A stretch of 8,932 bases of DNA, from contig JBGQCF010000058.1 in NCBI GenBank assembly GCA_041495205.1, positions 1-8,932 of the forward strand. Direction: 5' to 3'. The notes below the pieces were generated by a model. That model was not told the DNA's origin and searched no databases. It saw nothing but the letters and a program-made list of their open reading frames with translations. The position numbers were made by a program, and so were the translations under genes. This stretch comes from JAHFRG01 sp041495205 (lineage in GTDB: Bacteria > Pseudomonadota > Gammaproteobacteria > Burkholderiales > JAHFRG01). Positions 1 through 6,325 of this stretch are shown here, piece after piece; position 1 is the stretch's first letter, and each line of letters opens with the position of its first letter.

Positions 1-276
1 ATCCGCGGTTGCAATCCTGCGCCCGGCGCGTGGACAACGCTCGCCGGCAAGAAGATCCAGCTGTTCGATTCGCGCAAGCATCTCTCCCGCACCTTCGGCG
101 CTGTCAAGGGCAAACCGGGTGAAGTCTCCGAGATCGGCCCTAACAGCGTCTCCATCACCGCCCAAGGCGGCCGCATCGAAGTTTTCAAGCTGAAGCCGGA
201 GGGCGGCAAAAAATTGTCCGCCACTGAATTCGCGAATCAAACGAGCTTGAGCGTAGGCACTTTGCTCGGCAGCTAG
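1..276 (+). CDS. Formyltransferase-family protein, C-terminal fragment (5' end outside window)
   Basis: Frame 1 is open from the first base to a TAG at 274-276 and gives 91 residues. The piece opens with IRGCNPAPGAWTTLAGKKIQ, which resembles the end of the catalytic core and the start of the C-terminal beta-barrel domain of enzymes that use 10-formyltetrahydrofolate. The IRG.N..PGAWT pattern is closer to the hydrolase domain of 10-formyl-THF dehydrogenases and stand-alone formyltransferases than to the usual IRA.NPWPGA of methionyl-tRNA formyltransferase. The rest (ISITAQGGRIEVFKLKPEGG-like strands) fits a small OB-like C-terminal domain. The N-terminal folate site and the catalytic Asn/His/Asp lie outside the window, so the acceptor (Met-tRNA or another substrate) cannot be decided. 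The gene converges on the reductase gene at 338-1327. Confidence 0.75.
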   Translation: MRGCNPAPGAWTTLAGKKIQLFDSRKHLSRTFGAVKGKPGEVSEIGPNSVSITAQGGRIEVFKLKPEGGKKLSATEFANQTSLSVGTLLGS

Positions 277-295
277 CCGTCTGTGACTTGAGCGC

Positions 296-324
296 GGCCA
301 GTTGCGATGGCCAGCGCATTGGCC
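296..324. repeat. Short inverted repeats in the convergent gap
   Basis: Between the two convergent stop codons, GGCCA (296-300) can pair with TGGCC at 308-312, and the overlapping GGCCA at 309-313 can pair with TGGCC at 320-324. These give two mutually exclusive 5-bp hairpins. Neither is followed by a clear T-run on either strand, so a Rho-independent terminator is only a possibility. Confidence 0.3.
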
Positions 325-337
325 GTGAAATGTTATG

Positions 338-1327
338 TCAGGAACCGCGCTCCTCTGCAAGTGTCTTGGCGAGCAGCTTGGCAAGCGCGTACACGGCATC
401 GATATGCGGTGTCGGAGTATGGGTGAGACGGCCCAGTTCCACCACCGAGCCCACCAGTGCTTCAATTTCGGGCTCCCGTCCCGCCTCGAAATCCTGCAGC
501 ATCGAGGTCTTATGCTTGCCCACTTTCTCTGCACCGGCGATGCGTCTTTCGAGCGGAACGCGGAAAGTGATGCCGAGCTTGTTGGCGATAGTCTGCGCCT
601 CAGTCATCATCGCCGCTGCCAGCTCGCGCGTCAGCGGATTCTGGCAAATATCGACCAGGGTGGAATGGGTCAACGCGCTGATCGGGTTGAAAGTCAGGTT
701 GCCCCAAAGCTTGAGCCATATTTCGGCGCGAACATTGTCCAGCACTGGCGCCTTGAAGCTCGCCCTGGTGAAGCACTCGGAAACACGCGTGACACGCTCG
801 CTGGTTGAGCCATCCAGCTCGCCCACGGGGAAGCGATCGCCTTCGATATGTTTCACGACTCCGGGCGCAACCAGTTTGGACGCCGGATAGACCACACAGC
901 CGATGACGCGCTGCGCCGGGATTTTTTCGCTGATGAGCCCGGTCGGGTCCACGCTCTCCATGCGGCTGCCTTCCAACTCACCCCCGTGCTTGTGGAAGTA
1001 CCAGTAGGGAATGCCGTTCTGCATGGTAACGACCACGGTATCCGGACCGAACAGTTTGGGCACATCATTCGCGACGGCTTCCACCTGGTGTGCCTTTACG
1101 GCGAGGATCACTACATCCTGCGGGCTCGCCTCGTCGTAGTTGTTAGTGGCCTTGACGTTGCGGGCCATGTGTTCCGTGCCGTCATCCATGATGAGCTTCA
1201 TGCCGTTCTTGCGAATGGCATCCAGGTTCGCGCCTCGCACCATGAAAGTGACGTCTTCGCCTGCCAGCGCCAGTTTCACGCCCACATAGCCACCAATAGC
1301 GCCTGCACCAATAATCGCCGTCTTCAT
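338..1327 (-). CDS. Ketopantoate reductase (PanE/ApbA)-family NADP-dependent oxidoreductase
   Basis: This 329-residue protein has the family's dinucleotide-binding loop GAGAIGG at residues 7-13, the basic residue R31 after strand 2 that usually selects NADPH, the MQNGI segment at 102-106, and the C-terminal block with catalytic-type K206 (WLKLWGN), N210 and N214. The HKTSMLQDFEAGREPEIEAL stretch at 272-291 supplies the conserved Ser, Asp and Glu. Family members reduce 2-dehydropantoate to pantoate for coenzyme A synthesis in the cytoplasm. The region after QNG (about residues 107-170) seems longer than in E. coli PanE (303 residues in total), and the partner gene is an FAH-family protein, so a different 2-oxo acid substrate is plausible. 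The ATG at 1325-1327 has GAGGAG upstream at good spacing. The gene lies 19 nt downstream of the FAH gene, presumably in one operon. The family is certain; the substrate is not. Confidence 0.88.
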   Translation of the reverse strand: MKTAIIGAGAIGGYVGVKLALAGEDVTFMVRGANLDAIRKNGMKLIMDDGTEHMARNVKATNNYDEASPQDVVILAVKAHQVEAVANDVPKLFGPDTVVVTMQNGIPYWYFHKHGGELEGSRMESVDPTGLISEKIPAQRVIGCVVYPASKLVAPGVVKHIEGDRFPVGELDGSTSERVTRVSECFTRASFKAPVLDNVRAEIWLKLWGNLTFNPISALTHSTLVDICQNPLTRELAAAMMTEAQTIANKLGITFRVPLERRIAGAEKVGKHKTSMLQDFEAGREPEIEALVGSVVELGRLTHTPTPHIDAVYALAKLLAKTLAEERGS

Positions 1328-1346
1328 CGAAAGACTCCTCGAAATA

Positions 1347-2120
1347 CTACTCGAAGGTGTTGATCAATTTGCCGATGCCGGTAATTTCGATCTCGATGGT
1401 GCTGCCGGGCTTCATAGAGCCGGCGCCTATCGATGTGCCGCAGGCGATGATGTCACCGGGATACAGGGTCATATCCTGGGATATCAGGCTGACCAATTGC
1501 GCGGCTGAAAAGATCATGTCGCTGATGGGATAATTCTGTCTCTCCTGTCCGTTCAGAATGCTCTTTACGACCAACGTCACGGGGTCCAAGCTGGTCGCCA
1601 CCACCGGCCCCATGGGGCAGAAGGTATCGAAGCCTTTGCTGCGGATCCACTGGGGGAAAGCGGGATTGCGGTTGACGATGTCGAATATCCCCACGTCGTT
1701 AACACAAGTGTAGCCGAAGACGTAGTTCATGGCATCGGATTCTGTCACTTCCTTGCAGGTCTTGCCGATGACCACGCCCAATTCGCCCTCGAACCCCACC
1801 TTGCCCTCGCAGGACTTCGGCTTGCGGATGGTTTCGAACGGATTCAGATATGAATTCGGCGTCTTGAGAAAATAGTGTGGCTCCGCAGGAATCGCCAGGT
1901 TGAGCTTCTCCGCGCCGGCGCGGAAGTTGTTCCACAAGGCGATGACCTTGCTTGGCCGTGACGGAGTAAGCAGGCGTACGGCGCTTAAGGGAACAGAGGT
2001 GCCGCTTGGTGCCGGGTTATCGAACATGTCGCCGCCATATACGCGGATGCTGCCTTCGTCTTGCAGGACGCCGAAACCCTCAACATCCAGCCCATCCTTG
2101 AACCTGACCCAAAGCGCCAC
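1347..2120 (-). CDS. Fumarylacetoacetate hydrolase (FAH)-family protein
   Basis: This 257-residue protein belongs to the FAH/HpaG/YcgM group, whose members hydrolyse, isomerise or decarboxylate 2,4-dioxo acids and related compounds using a bound Mg2+. The metal ligands E111, E113 (GFEGELGVVIGK) and D142 (CVNDVGIFD) are all present, as is K162 in the RSKGFDTFCPMGP segment. The C-terminal part, with YPGDIIACGTSIGAGSM and a final EIEITGIG strand, is typical. An N-terminal extension of about 50 residues resembles the small cap domain of related isomerases. The start is taken as GTG at 2118-2120 because GGAGGA precedes it by about six nt and the next ATG in frame would remove conserved sequence. 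It is first in a two-gene unit with the reductase at 338-1327. Fumarylacetoacetate itself is not implied; the family is broad, and the specific reaction cannot be read from the sequence. Confidence 0.88.
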   Translation of the reverse strand: MALWVRFKDGLDVEGFGVLQDEGSIRVYGGDMFDNPAPSGTSVPLSAVRLLTPSRPSKVIALWNNFRAGAEKLNLAIPAEPHYFLKTPNSYLNPFETIRKPKSCEGKVGFEGELGVVIGKTCKEVTESDAMNYVFGYTCVNDVGIFDIVNRNPAFPQWIRSKGFDTFCPMGPVVATSLDPVTLVVKSILNGQERQNYPISDMIFSAAQLVSLISQDMTLYPGDIIACGTSIGAGSMKPGSTIEIEITGIGKLINTFE

Positions 2121-2277
2121 AGTGTTCCTCCAGAGTGCCCCTGCGTGTCAAAAGTGCTACAAAAGCGAACACGCGGGGGAGCAGTCGGCCAATTTCCGCA
2201 ACGTTGCACAAGCCTGCAGCAGCCGCAACACGGTACGAAAAGCTTTGCAGGCGAAGAGGTTTTTCTCGGGTATCAGC

Positions 2278-2283
2278 ATCATA
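2278..2283 (-). promoter_or_regulatory. Candidate -10 element for the FAH-reductase unit
   Basis: TATGAT on the minus strand matches the sigma-70 -10 consensus at five of six positions and lies about 160 bp upstream of the GTG start at 2120. No convincing -35 is present, so this is a weak call based on one hexamer. Confidence 0.2.
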
Positions 2284-2354
2284 AACCGGAACCGCTGCAC
2301 ACGCTTGGCGGGCCGGGAAAAGCGCGACCTTATCACATCACCGCCAAGGTTTGA

Positions 2355-2382
2355 AGGTATTTTGCACGCAAAAATAATACCT
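2355..2382. repeat. 28-bp imperfect palindrome, candidate operator
   Basis: AGGTATT at 2355-2361 is the exact reverse complement of AATACCT at 2376-2382. Inside, TTTTG and CAAAA can pair around a CACG centre with slight offset. The element is AT-rich compared with its surroundings and is not followed by a T-run, which suggests a protein-binding site more than a terminator. It lies between the tRNA and the FAH-family gene, so it could serve either. Confidence 0.35.
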
Positions 2383-2407
2383 AGCGCCCAGATCCGTTAT
2401 GTGCCCT

Positions 2408-2424
2408 AAAAAGTTGGTCTCAAC
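2408..2424 (-). terminator. Weak terminator-like hairpin after tRNA-Lys
   Basis: Read on the minus strand just after the tRNA, GTTG-AGAC-CAAC forms a 4-bp stem (5 bp with a G-U pair) followed directly by TTTTT (2412-2408). Position and T-run fit the end of the tRNA transcript, but the stem is short. Confidence 0.4.
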
Positions 2425-2430
2425 CAGGAT

Positions 2431-2506
2431 TGGTAGGCCACCGGGGACTCGAACCCCGAACCAACGGATTAAGAGTCCGCTGCTCTACCAGTTGAGCTAG
2501 TGACCC
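2431..2506 (-). tRNA. tRNA-Lys (anticodon CTT)
   Basis: The minus strand folds into a complete 76-nt cloverleaf: acceptor GGGTCAC with GTGGCCT, D-stem GCTC/GAGC, anticodon stem GCGGA/TCCGT with loop CTCTTAA, T-stem CGGGG/CCCCG with loop TTCGAGT, discriminator A, and an encoded CCA. The anticodon CTT reads the lysine codon AAG. The first acceptor pair is G1-U72, a wobble, and position 4-69 is U-G. The tRNA begins 36 nt after the aceK stop, leaving little room for its own promoter outside aceK. It may be cut from the aceK transcript or be transcribed from a promoter inside the 3' end of aceK. Confidence 0.95.
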
Positions 2507-2542
2507 GTTGACAACAGCTTGGTTAACTACAACGACACGCCC

Positions 2543-4324
2543 TTACCTGAACATATTGCGAAAACGCTGAGAGGCAGGATAGGGAAACACGTCCTCCATC
2601 TGTCCTGCTGCAATACGCTGTTGAATCGCTTTCCAGTACTCCGGGCCGAGAAGATCCTTGTGGTATTCGTAAAAATACTTTTTAACCCGCGGATCGGTAA
2701 GCAGGAAGTTTTCAAACTCCTCCGGAAAAATGTCGTTTGGCGCGACTGAATACCACGGTTCGGCGGCGAGCGCGTCTTCATCATTGCGCGGCGGCGGGAC
2801 CTTGCGAAAATTGCAGTGGGTCAGGTATTCAATCTCGTCGTAGTCGTAGAACACCACCCGCTTGTAGCGCGTCACCCCGAAATTCTTATAGAGCAAATCA
2901 CCGGGGAAGATGTTGGCGGCGGCGAGCTGTTTGATGGCGTTGCCGTATTCGTAAATCACCTGGCGGCAGTCTTCATCGCTGACTTTTTCCAGGAACATGT
3001 TGAGCGGGATCATCCGGCGCTCGATGTACAGGTGCTTGATGAACAGCGTGTCGCCCTCTTCTTCGATGAGCGAGGGAATTTCCGTTCTCAGTTCCTCGAG
3101 CAATTCCGGAGTGAAGCGGTCTTTCGGAAAAGCGACGTCGGAGTACTCCAGCGTGTCCGCCATGCGCCCGACGCGGTCGTGGTATTTGACCAGCTGATAT
3201 TTGCTTTTCACCGTCTGGTGGTCAACTTCCTTTGGCGGCCGGATCACGTCCCGGATGGCCTTGAACACGTACGGATACGACGGCAGTGTAAACACCATCA
3301 TGACCATGCCTTCGATGCCCGGCGCGATGACGAACTCGTCGTTCGAGTGCTTCAAATGGTGCAGGAAATCGCGGTAGAACATGTTCTTGCCCTGCTTCTG
3401 CCATCCTAGCAGCGTGTAAATCTCCCATTCCGGCTTGTTCGGCACCACGTCTCTCAGGAATTGGACATAGACGGAAGGCACTTCGATGTCGGCCATGAAA
3501 TAGGCTCGAGTGGAGCTGAACAGGAGGTGGAGATGGTCCTGCTTGAGCAGAATGGTGTCGAGATAAAGCTTGCCCGCCTCATCGTAGAGAATCGGGATGG
3601 CGAACGGATGTTCGTAGTTGCCGTTGATCAGCTTGCCGACGAGGTAGGCGCCCTTGTTGCGGAACAACAGCGAACTCAATACCTGAATCTGCTGGTTGGA
3701 TTCCGCATTAAACGGGCGGGGCAGGTGCTGGCGCCACAGGTGCAGCACGTAGCGCAGGTCCCGATGCAGGTCGGCGAACCGGGGTTTCAACCTGTAGTCG
3801 CGAATCACCTGGAGCAAGGCGCTGCGCAGCCCCGCTTTCCCGGGATAGTAGTAACGATACGACGGCGTGTCGGATTCAATATGATCGGTGGAAACCGCCG
3901 GCCGCACGAAAATAAAATTGTTGTGAAAATAAGTGCGGTTGAGAATCTTGCAGCACACCGAGTTGAAATAGGTTTCGGCGAGCTCGGGCTGCTTGTGATT
4001 GGTGAGCAGTCCTATGTAGTGCAGCTTGATTTGCTGCCAGGTCAGGTCGTCCAGCGACCCGGCGTGGAATTCTTTTTCCAGGCGCTCCACTCCTTCCAGC
4101 ACCCGCAGGTCGTAGAACTGAATCCGCTCGCGGGAGGTCTGCTGCACCGCCGCCCAGTCCTGGTTTTCAAAGCGCTCCCTTGCTCCCCGGCTGGTTTCGC
4201 GAAAAATCCGGTAATGCTTGTCGAAGCCCTCGAGTATCGCCTGTGCTACCGCAAAGGCAATCGTGTTCTGACCGAGTCCGCGGAACGAGTGATGAATAAC
4301 GTTGGCGGTTTCACGCTGCTGCAT
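2543..4324 (-). CDS. aceK: Isocitrate dehydrogenase kinase/phosphatase
   Basis: The 593-residue protein is a full-length AceK, the bifunctional enzyme that phosphorylates isocitrate dehydrogenase (inactivating it) and dephosphorylates it, switching carbon between the TCA cycle and the glyoxylate bypass. Visible landmarks are the nucleotide-binding loop APGIEGM (334-340), K355 in YVFKAIRD, D390 in RMADTLEYSD (equivalent to the phosphatase-linked Asp371 of the E. coli enzyme), D476 and N481 in FPGDLLYKNFG, and D494 and D496 in FYDYDE. All sit at a constant +19 offset from the E. coli numbering I recall. The regulatory N-terminal half starts with the typical LEGFDKHYRIFRE. The ATG at 4322-4324 lies inside the end of dsbB (14-nt overlap, different frame), with only a weak ribosome site, so translational coupling is likely. 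Unlike in enterics, no aceB or aceA is adjacent. Confidence 0.97.
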   Translation of the reverse strand: MQQRETANVIHHSFRGLGQNTIAFAVAQAILEGFDKHYRIFRETSRGARERFENQDWAAVQQTSRERIQFYDLRVLEGVERLEKEFHAGSLDDLTWQQIKLHYIGLLTNHKQPELAETYFNSVCCKILNRTYFHNNFIFVRPAVSTDHIESDTPSYRYYYPGKAGLRSALLQVIRDYRLKPRFADLHRDLRYVLHLWRQHLPRPFNAESNQQIQVLSSLLFRNKGAYLVGKLINGNYEHPFAIPILYDEAGKLYLDTILLKQDHLHLLFSSTRAYFMADIEVPSVYVQFLRDVVPNKPEWEIYTLLGWQKQGKNMFYRDFLHHLKHSNDEFVIAPGIEGMVMMVFTLPSYPYVFKAIRDVIRPPKEVDHQTVKSKYQLVKYHDRVGRMADTLEYSDVAFPKDRFTPELLEELRTEIPSLIEEEGDTLFIKHLYIERRMIPLNMFLEKVSDEDCRQVIYEYGNAIKQLAAANIFPGDLLYKNFGVTRYKRVVFYDYDEIEYLTHCNFRKVPPPRNDEDALAAEPWYSVAPNDIFPEEFENFLLTDPRVKKYFYEYHKDLLGPEYWKAIQQRIAAGQMEDVFPYPASQRFRNMFR

Positions 4325-4820
4325 GTTTGCGCTGTCTCAAGGCCTGGACCAAAAGGCTCAGGCCGGTCAAAGCAAACAGTATAAACCAAATCAGCGCCCA
4401 GGCCGGAATGGAAAGCCCGAGAAAGCTCCAGACTATTTTCCCGCAGTCACCCGAACCCTTGAAAATCATCGGCAGCACTTTCGACAGGGGAAAAGCATCG
4501 AGCATGTAATCCAGGCCCGGCCCACACTCGACAACCGTGCCATGCGGCGCGTGCTGCAGCCAGACATGCCATCCGGCAATAGCCGCCCCGATGCCTGCAA
4601 AAATTATCAGTGTCATGGCGTAAATGGCTTGGCCGATTTTTCGCGGATTGTGGACTGCTGCCACCAGCGCGGTCAATCCGGTAGCAATGAAAACGATACG
4701 TTGCAGGATGCATAGTGGACAGGGGTCGAGGTGCTCTACGTGCTGCAAGTAAAGACCAAAGCCCAAAAGCCCGGCACACGCAACAAATATGGCAGGATAA
4801 ATTAAGCGGATATTCATCAT
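4311..4820 (-). CDS. dsbB: Disulfide bond formation protein B (quinone reductase)
   Basis: This four-helix inner-membrane protein reoxidises periplasmic DsbA and passes electrons to ubiquinone. Counting from the upstream TTG frame (171 residues), the first cysteine pair is C36-P-L-C39 in the first periplasmic loop and the second is C101 and C128 in the second loop, matching the CxxC plus C/C arrangement of DsbB. Hydrophobic segments lie near 8-26, 41-59, 67-90 and 138-161. LQR after the first cysteine pair carries the conserved Arg near the quinone site. The start is uncertain: TTG (4826), ATG (4820) and ATG (4817) are in frame, with no strong Shine-Dalgarno. I prefer an ATG. The 3' end overlaps the aceK start by 14 nt. 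No dsbA is visible nearby. Confidence 0.94.
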   Translation of the reverse strand: MMNIRLIYPAIFVACAGLLGFGLYLQHVEHLDPCPLCILQRIVFIATGLTALVAAVHNPRKIGQAIYAMTLIIFAGIGAAIAGWHVWLQHAPHGTVVECGPGLDYMLDAFPLSKVLPMIFKGSGDCGKIVWSFLGLSIPAWALIWFILFALTGLSLLVQALRQRKHAAA

Positions 4821-4942
4821 ACTCAAAGCGGTAAGCCAATGCCTAAATGAGCTTATGATTACCTGTCAGGGAAGAAGAAGCAATACTTACCGACAGTTCT
4901 TCATAGACTCGAAGTAAGCTTGTGGCAGTTGTACGAGAGTGG

Positions 4943-4980
4943 AAAAGAAACCGGCACTGCCACTGCGGACAGTGCCGGTT
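4943..4980 (-). terminator. Rho-independent terminator of the SWIB-protein gene
   Basis: AACCGGCACTG (4949-4959) and CAGTGCCGGTT (4970-4980) are perfect 11-bp inverted arms around a 10-nt loop. On the minus strand the hairpin is followed by a T-rich run (TTTCTTTT including arm bases), 14 nt after the stop of the SWIB gene. It also separates that gene from dsbB. Confidence 0.88.
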
Positions 4981-4994
4981 GCTATTTAGCAAGA

Positions 4995-5366
4995 TTATCT
5001 CAGGTGCGCGTTGACCAACTTGGTCATTTCAAACATTGAAACCTGACGCCGGCCGCCAAACACCTGACGCAGGTTGTCGTCGGCATTGATCATGCGGCGG
5101 TTGACGCTATCCTGCAGGCCGTTGCGCTTGATATAGACCCACAGTTTCTTGGTGACCTCGGTACGGGGCATCGGGCTGCTACCGACAACTGCTGCTAGAC
5201 TTGAGCTAGGCATCATCGGCTTCATGAACGCTGGGTTTGGCTTGCGTTTCGCCCCGCTACGCTTCTTCTTGGGGGCGGCCTTGGCCATTTTCCTTCGGGC
5301 TGGGGCCTTTCTAGCGGCGCTGCGTTTCTTCCCTGCGGATTTCTTCCCCTTCTTCTTTGCTGCCAT
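4995..5366 (-). CDS. SWIB/MDM2-domain protein with lysine-rich histone-H1-like tail
   Basis: The 123-residue protein has two parts. Residues 1-42 are almost entirely Lys, Arg, Ala, Ser, Gly and Pro, with 21 basic residues, like the tails of histone H1 or bacterial H1-like proteins. Residues from about 45 to 121 form a SWIB domain, recognisable from PNPAFMKPMMPSSSLAAVVG, the EVTKKLWVYIKRNGLQD helix, the R.INAD..L..VF block and the final MFEMTKLVNAHL helix. SWIB domains are best known from eukaryotic chromatin-remodelling complexes. Bacterial ones occur in Chlamydiae and many betaproteobacteria, and their role is largely unsettled. The tail predicts DNA or RNA binding, so a nucleoid-associated function is a reasonable inference. 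The ATG at 5364-5366 follows AGGAGA at ideal spacing. The gene is monocistronic, with its own terminator. Confidence 0.9.
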   Translation of the reverse strand: MAAKKKGKKSAGKKRSAARKAPARRKMAKAAPKKKRSGAKRKPNPAFMKPMMPSSSLAAVVGSSPMPRTEVTKKLWVYIKRNGLQDSVNRRMINADDNLRQVFGGRRQVSMFEMTKLVNAHLR

Positions 5367-5443
5367 GTGATTTCTCCTATCGTGTGGTCTGACAATGAAC
5401 CTCTGAGTTTGCTTGCCTTAGAGTTTATGGCAAAAGCAACGAA

Positions 5444-5473
5444 AGCATGCCGAACATGGGGGTGTTTTGTCAA
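5444..5473 (-). promoter_or_regulatory. Candidate promoter of the SWIB-protein gene
   Basis: On the minus strand a perfect -35 TTGACA (5473-5468) is followed after 18 bp by CATGCT (5449-5444), a poor -10 with three of six matches. It lies about 80 bp upstream of the start codon. The -35 is convincing; the -10 is not. Confidence 0.3.
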
Positions 5474-5504
5474 TGACTTTTGAGGGCGACGCCACCAAAA
5501 ATAA

Positions 5505-6080
5505 TTATCCCTTCTTAAGCTTTGCGAGAAAATGCTTCCTGAGTTTAGCTACTTTGGGTGCGACAACGAACATGCAATAAGGTTGGGCGGGGTTGCGCAG
5601 GAAGTACTCCTGATGGTAGCCCTCGGCCCGGTAAAAAGTTTGGGCGGGCACAACTTCCGTGACAATGGGCGAATTCCAAATACGCGCGCCATCTAAGTTT
5701 TTAATCACCTGTTCCGCTTGAGCCTTTTGCTCTGGTGAGTGGTAGAAAATCGCCGAGCGGTATTGCGTGCCGGCATCATTGCCCTGCTGGTTCAAGGTGG
5801 TAGGGTCGTGAATGACGAAGAATACTTCCAGGATTTCCTTGAAAGAAACCACGGCAGGGTCAAAGGCGATTTGCACCAATTCAGCATGCCCTGTCGTTCC
5901 TGAGCAGACCTGTTCATAGCTGGGGTTCGCCGTGGCGCCGCCCGCGTATCCGGACTCCACTGATTCCACACCCTTCAACTCATCGAACACGGCTTCGAGG
6001 CACCAGAAGCATCCTCCGGCGAGCGTGGCGATTTCCTTTCGCGAAGGGGTTTGCGCTGAATTCTCCTGTTGTTGCGGCAT
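5505..6080 (-). CDS. msrA: Peptide-methionine (S)-S-oxide reductase
   Basis: The 191-residue protein reduces the S-epimer of methionine sulfoxide in proteins and free methionine, using thioredoxin as electron donor. The signature GCFWC is at 23-27 with catalytic C24. The family blocks GYAGG (44-48), GHAE with acid E67, HDPTTLNQQGNDAGTQYRS (91-109) and FYRAEGYHQEYF (149-160) are all present. C27 and C169 are candidates for the resolving cysteine. No signal peptide or MsrB domain is seen, so this is a cytoplasmic single-domain enzyme. The ATG at 6078-6080 has AGGAAAGG upstream. It is divergent from the phosphate operon and separate from the SWIB gene by about 140 bp. Confidence 0.96.
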   Translation of the reverse strand: MPQQQENSAQTPSRKEIATLAGGCFWCLEAVFDELKGVESVESGYAGGATANPSYEQVCSGTTGHAELVQIAFDPAVVSFKEILEVFFVIHDPTTLNQQGNDAGTQYRSAIFYHSPEQKAQAEQVIKNLDGARIWNSPIVTEVVPAQTFYRAEGYHQEYFLRNPAQPYCMFVVAPKVAKLRKHFLAKLKKG

Positions 6081-6094
6081 GTTGGCTACCTTTC

Positions 6095-6108
6095 CTAAAC
6101 AAGTTTAG
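6095..6108. repeat. Small palindrome beside the msrA ribosome binding site
   Basis: CTAAAC (6095-6100) and GTTTAG (6103-6108) are perfect 6-bp arms with a 2-nt centre, directly upstream of and touching the AGGAAAGG of msrA. It could be a small operator; a 2-nt loop makes an RNA hairpin unlikely without opening a pair. Chance is not excluded. Confidence 0.25.
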
Positions 6109-6165
6109 CCGAATTTAAAAAGCCTTGTTCAGCAGTAAAAGTTCAAATATGGCTAGCAGAAAATG

Positions 6166-6174
6166 TGCTAAGAT
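6166..6174 (+). promoter_or_regulatory. Candidate extended -10 promoter for the DUF47-pit operon
   Basis: TGCTAAGAT reads as an extended -10 (TGN followed by TAAGAT, four of six matches). No good -35 is visible at 17 bp, which is tolerated for extended -10 promoters. Transcription would start near 6181, just at the structured leader. No clear Pho box is seen. Confidence 0.3.
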
Positions 6175-6175
6175 T

Positions 6176-6238
6176 CGCGGCGCGGATGTGCTGAGGTCCA
6201 TCGGCACGCCTCGCATCCACCCCCATCGGCCGCGTTTT
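6176..6238 (+). promoter_or_regulatory. Nested inverted repeats in the leader of the DUF47-pit operon
   Basis: Three pairs of arms nest in order: CGCGGC (6176-6181) with GCCGCG (6229-6234), GGATG (6184-6188) with CATCC (6214-6218), and GAGG (6193-6196) with CCTC (6209-6212). TTTT follows at 6235-6238. The layout could be a terminator/attenuator or a structured 5' leader, about 90 nt upstream of the first gene. Internal bulges are sizeable, so stability is uncertain. Confidence 0.4.
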
Positions 6239-6325
6239 CCTGAATAACAATGGATACAGGCTCAATAATCATGAAGTTTCGGCCGATTACCCCATCGTGG
6301 AAATTCTACCTGTATTGAGGACGCC

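Larger units (their letters stand above)
2121..2430. other. Intergenic region without a gene, between tRNA-Lys and the FAH-family gene
   Basis: About 310 bp without a credible coding frame: the open frames crossing it are extensions of antisense shadows of the FAH gene. It should hold the promoter of the FAH-reductase unit. On the minus strand a TATGAT (2278-2283) is a good -10 by sequence, but I see no matching -35 at 16-18 bp. A palindrome (2355-2382) and a weak hairpin (2408-2424) are listed separately. Confidence 0.6.

Noticed and set aside
288..890. Plus-strand open frames opposite the ketopantoate-reductase-family gene
   Set aside because: Low-complexity Ser/Ala-rich translation and full overlap with a conserved gene on the other strand.
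1900..2409. Plus-strand open frame running from the FAH gene into the intergenic gap
   Set aside because: Most of it is antisense to the FAH gene, and the part in the gap has no recognisable protein features.
2816..3409. 197-residue plus-strand open frame opposite aceK
   Set aside because: Same reason: antisense shadow of conserved coding sequence.
3461..4384. 307-residue plus-strand open frame opposite aceK
   Set aside because: It lies antisense to a fully conserved aceK, has no family resemblance and no ribosome site; GC-rich third positions of the real gene create such frames.
4311..6080. A dedicated redox-stress operon (dsbB, SWIB gene, msrA)
   Set aside because: A strong terminator at 4943-4980 and gaps of about 140-170 bp separate the three genes, so they are independent units.
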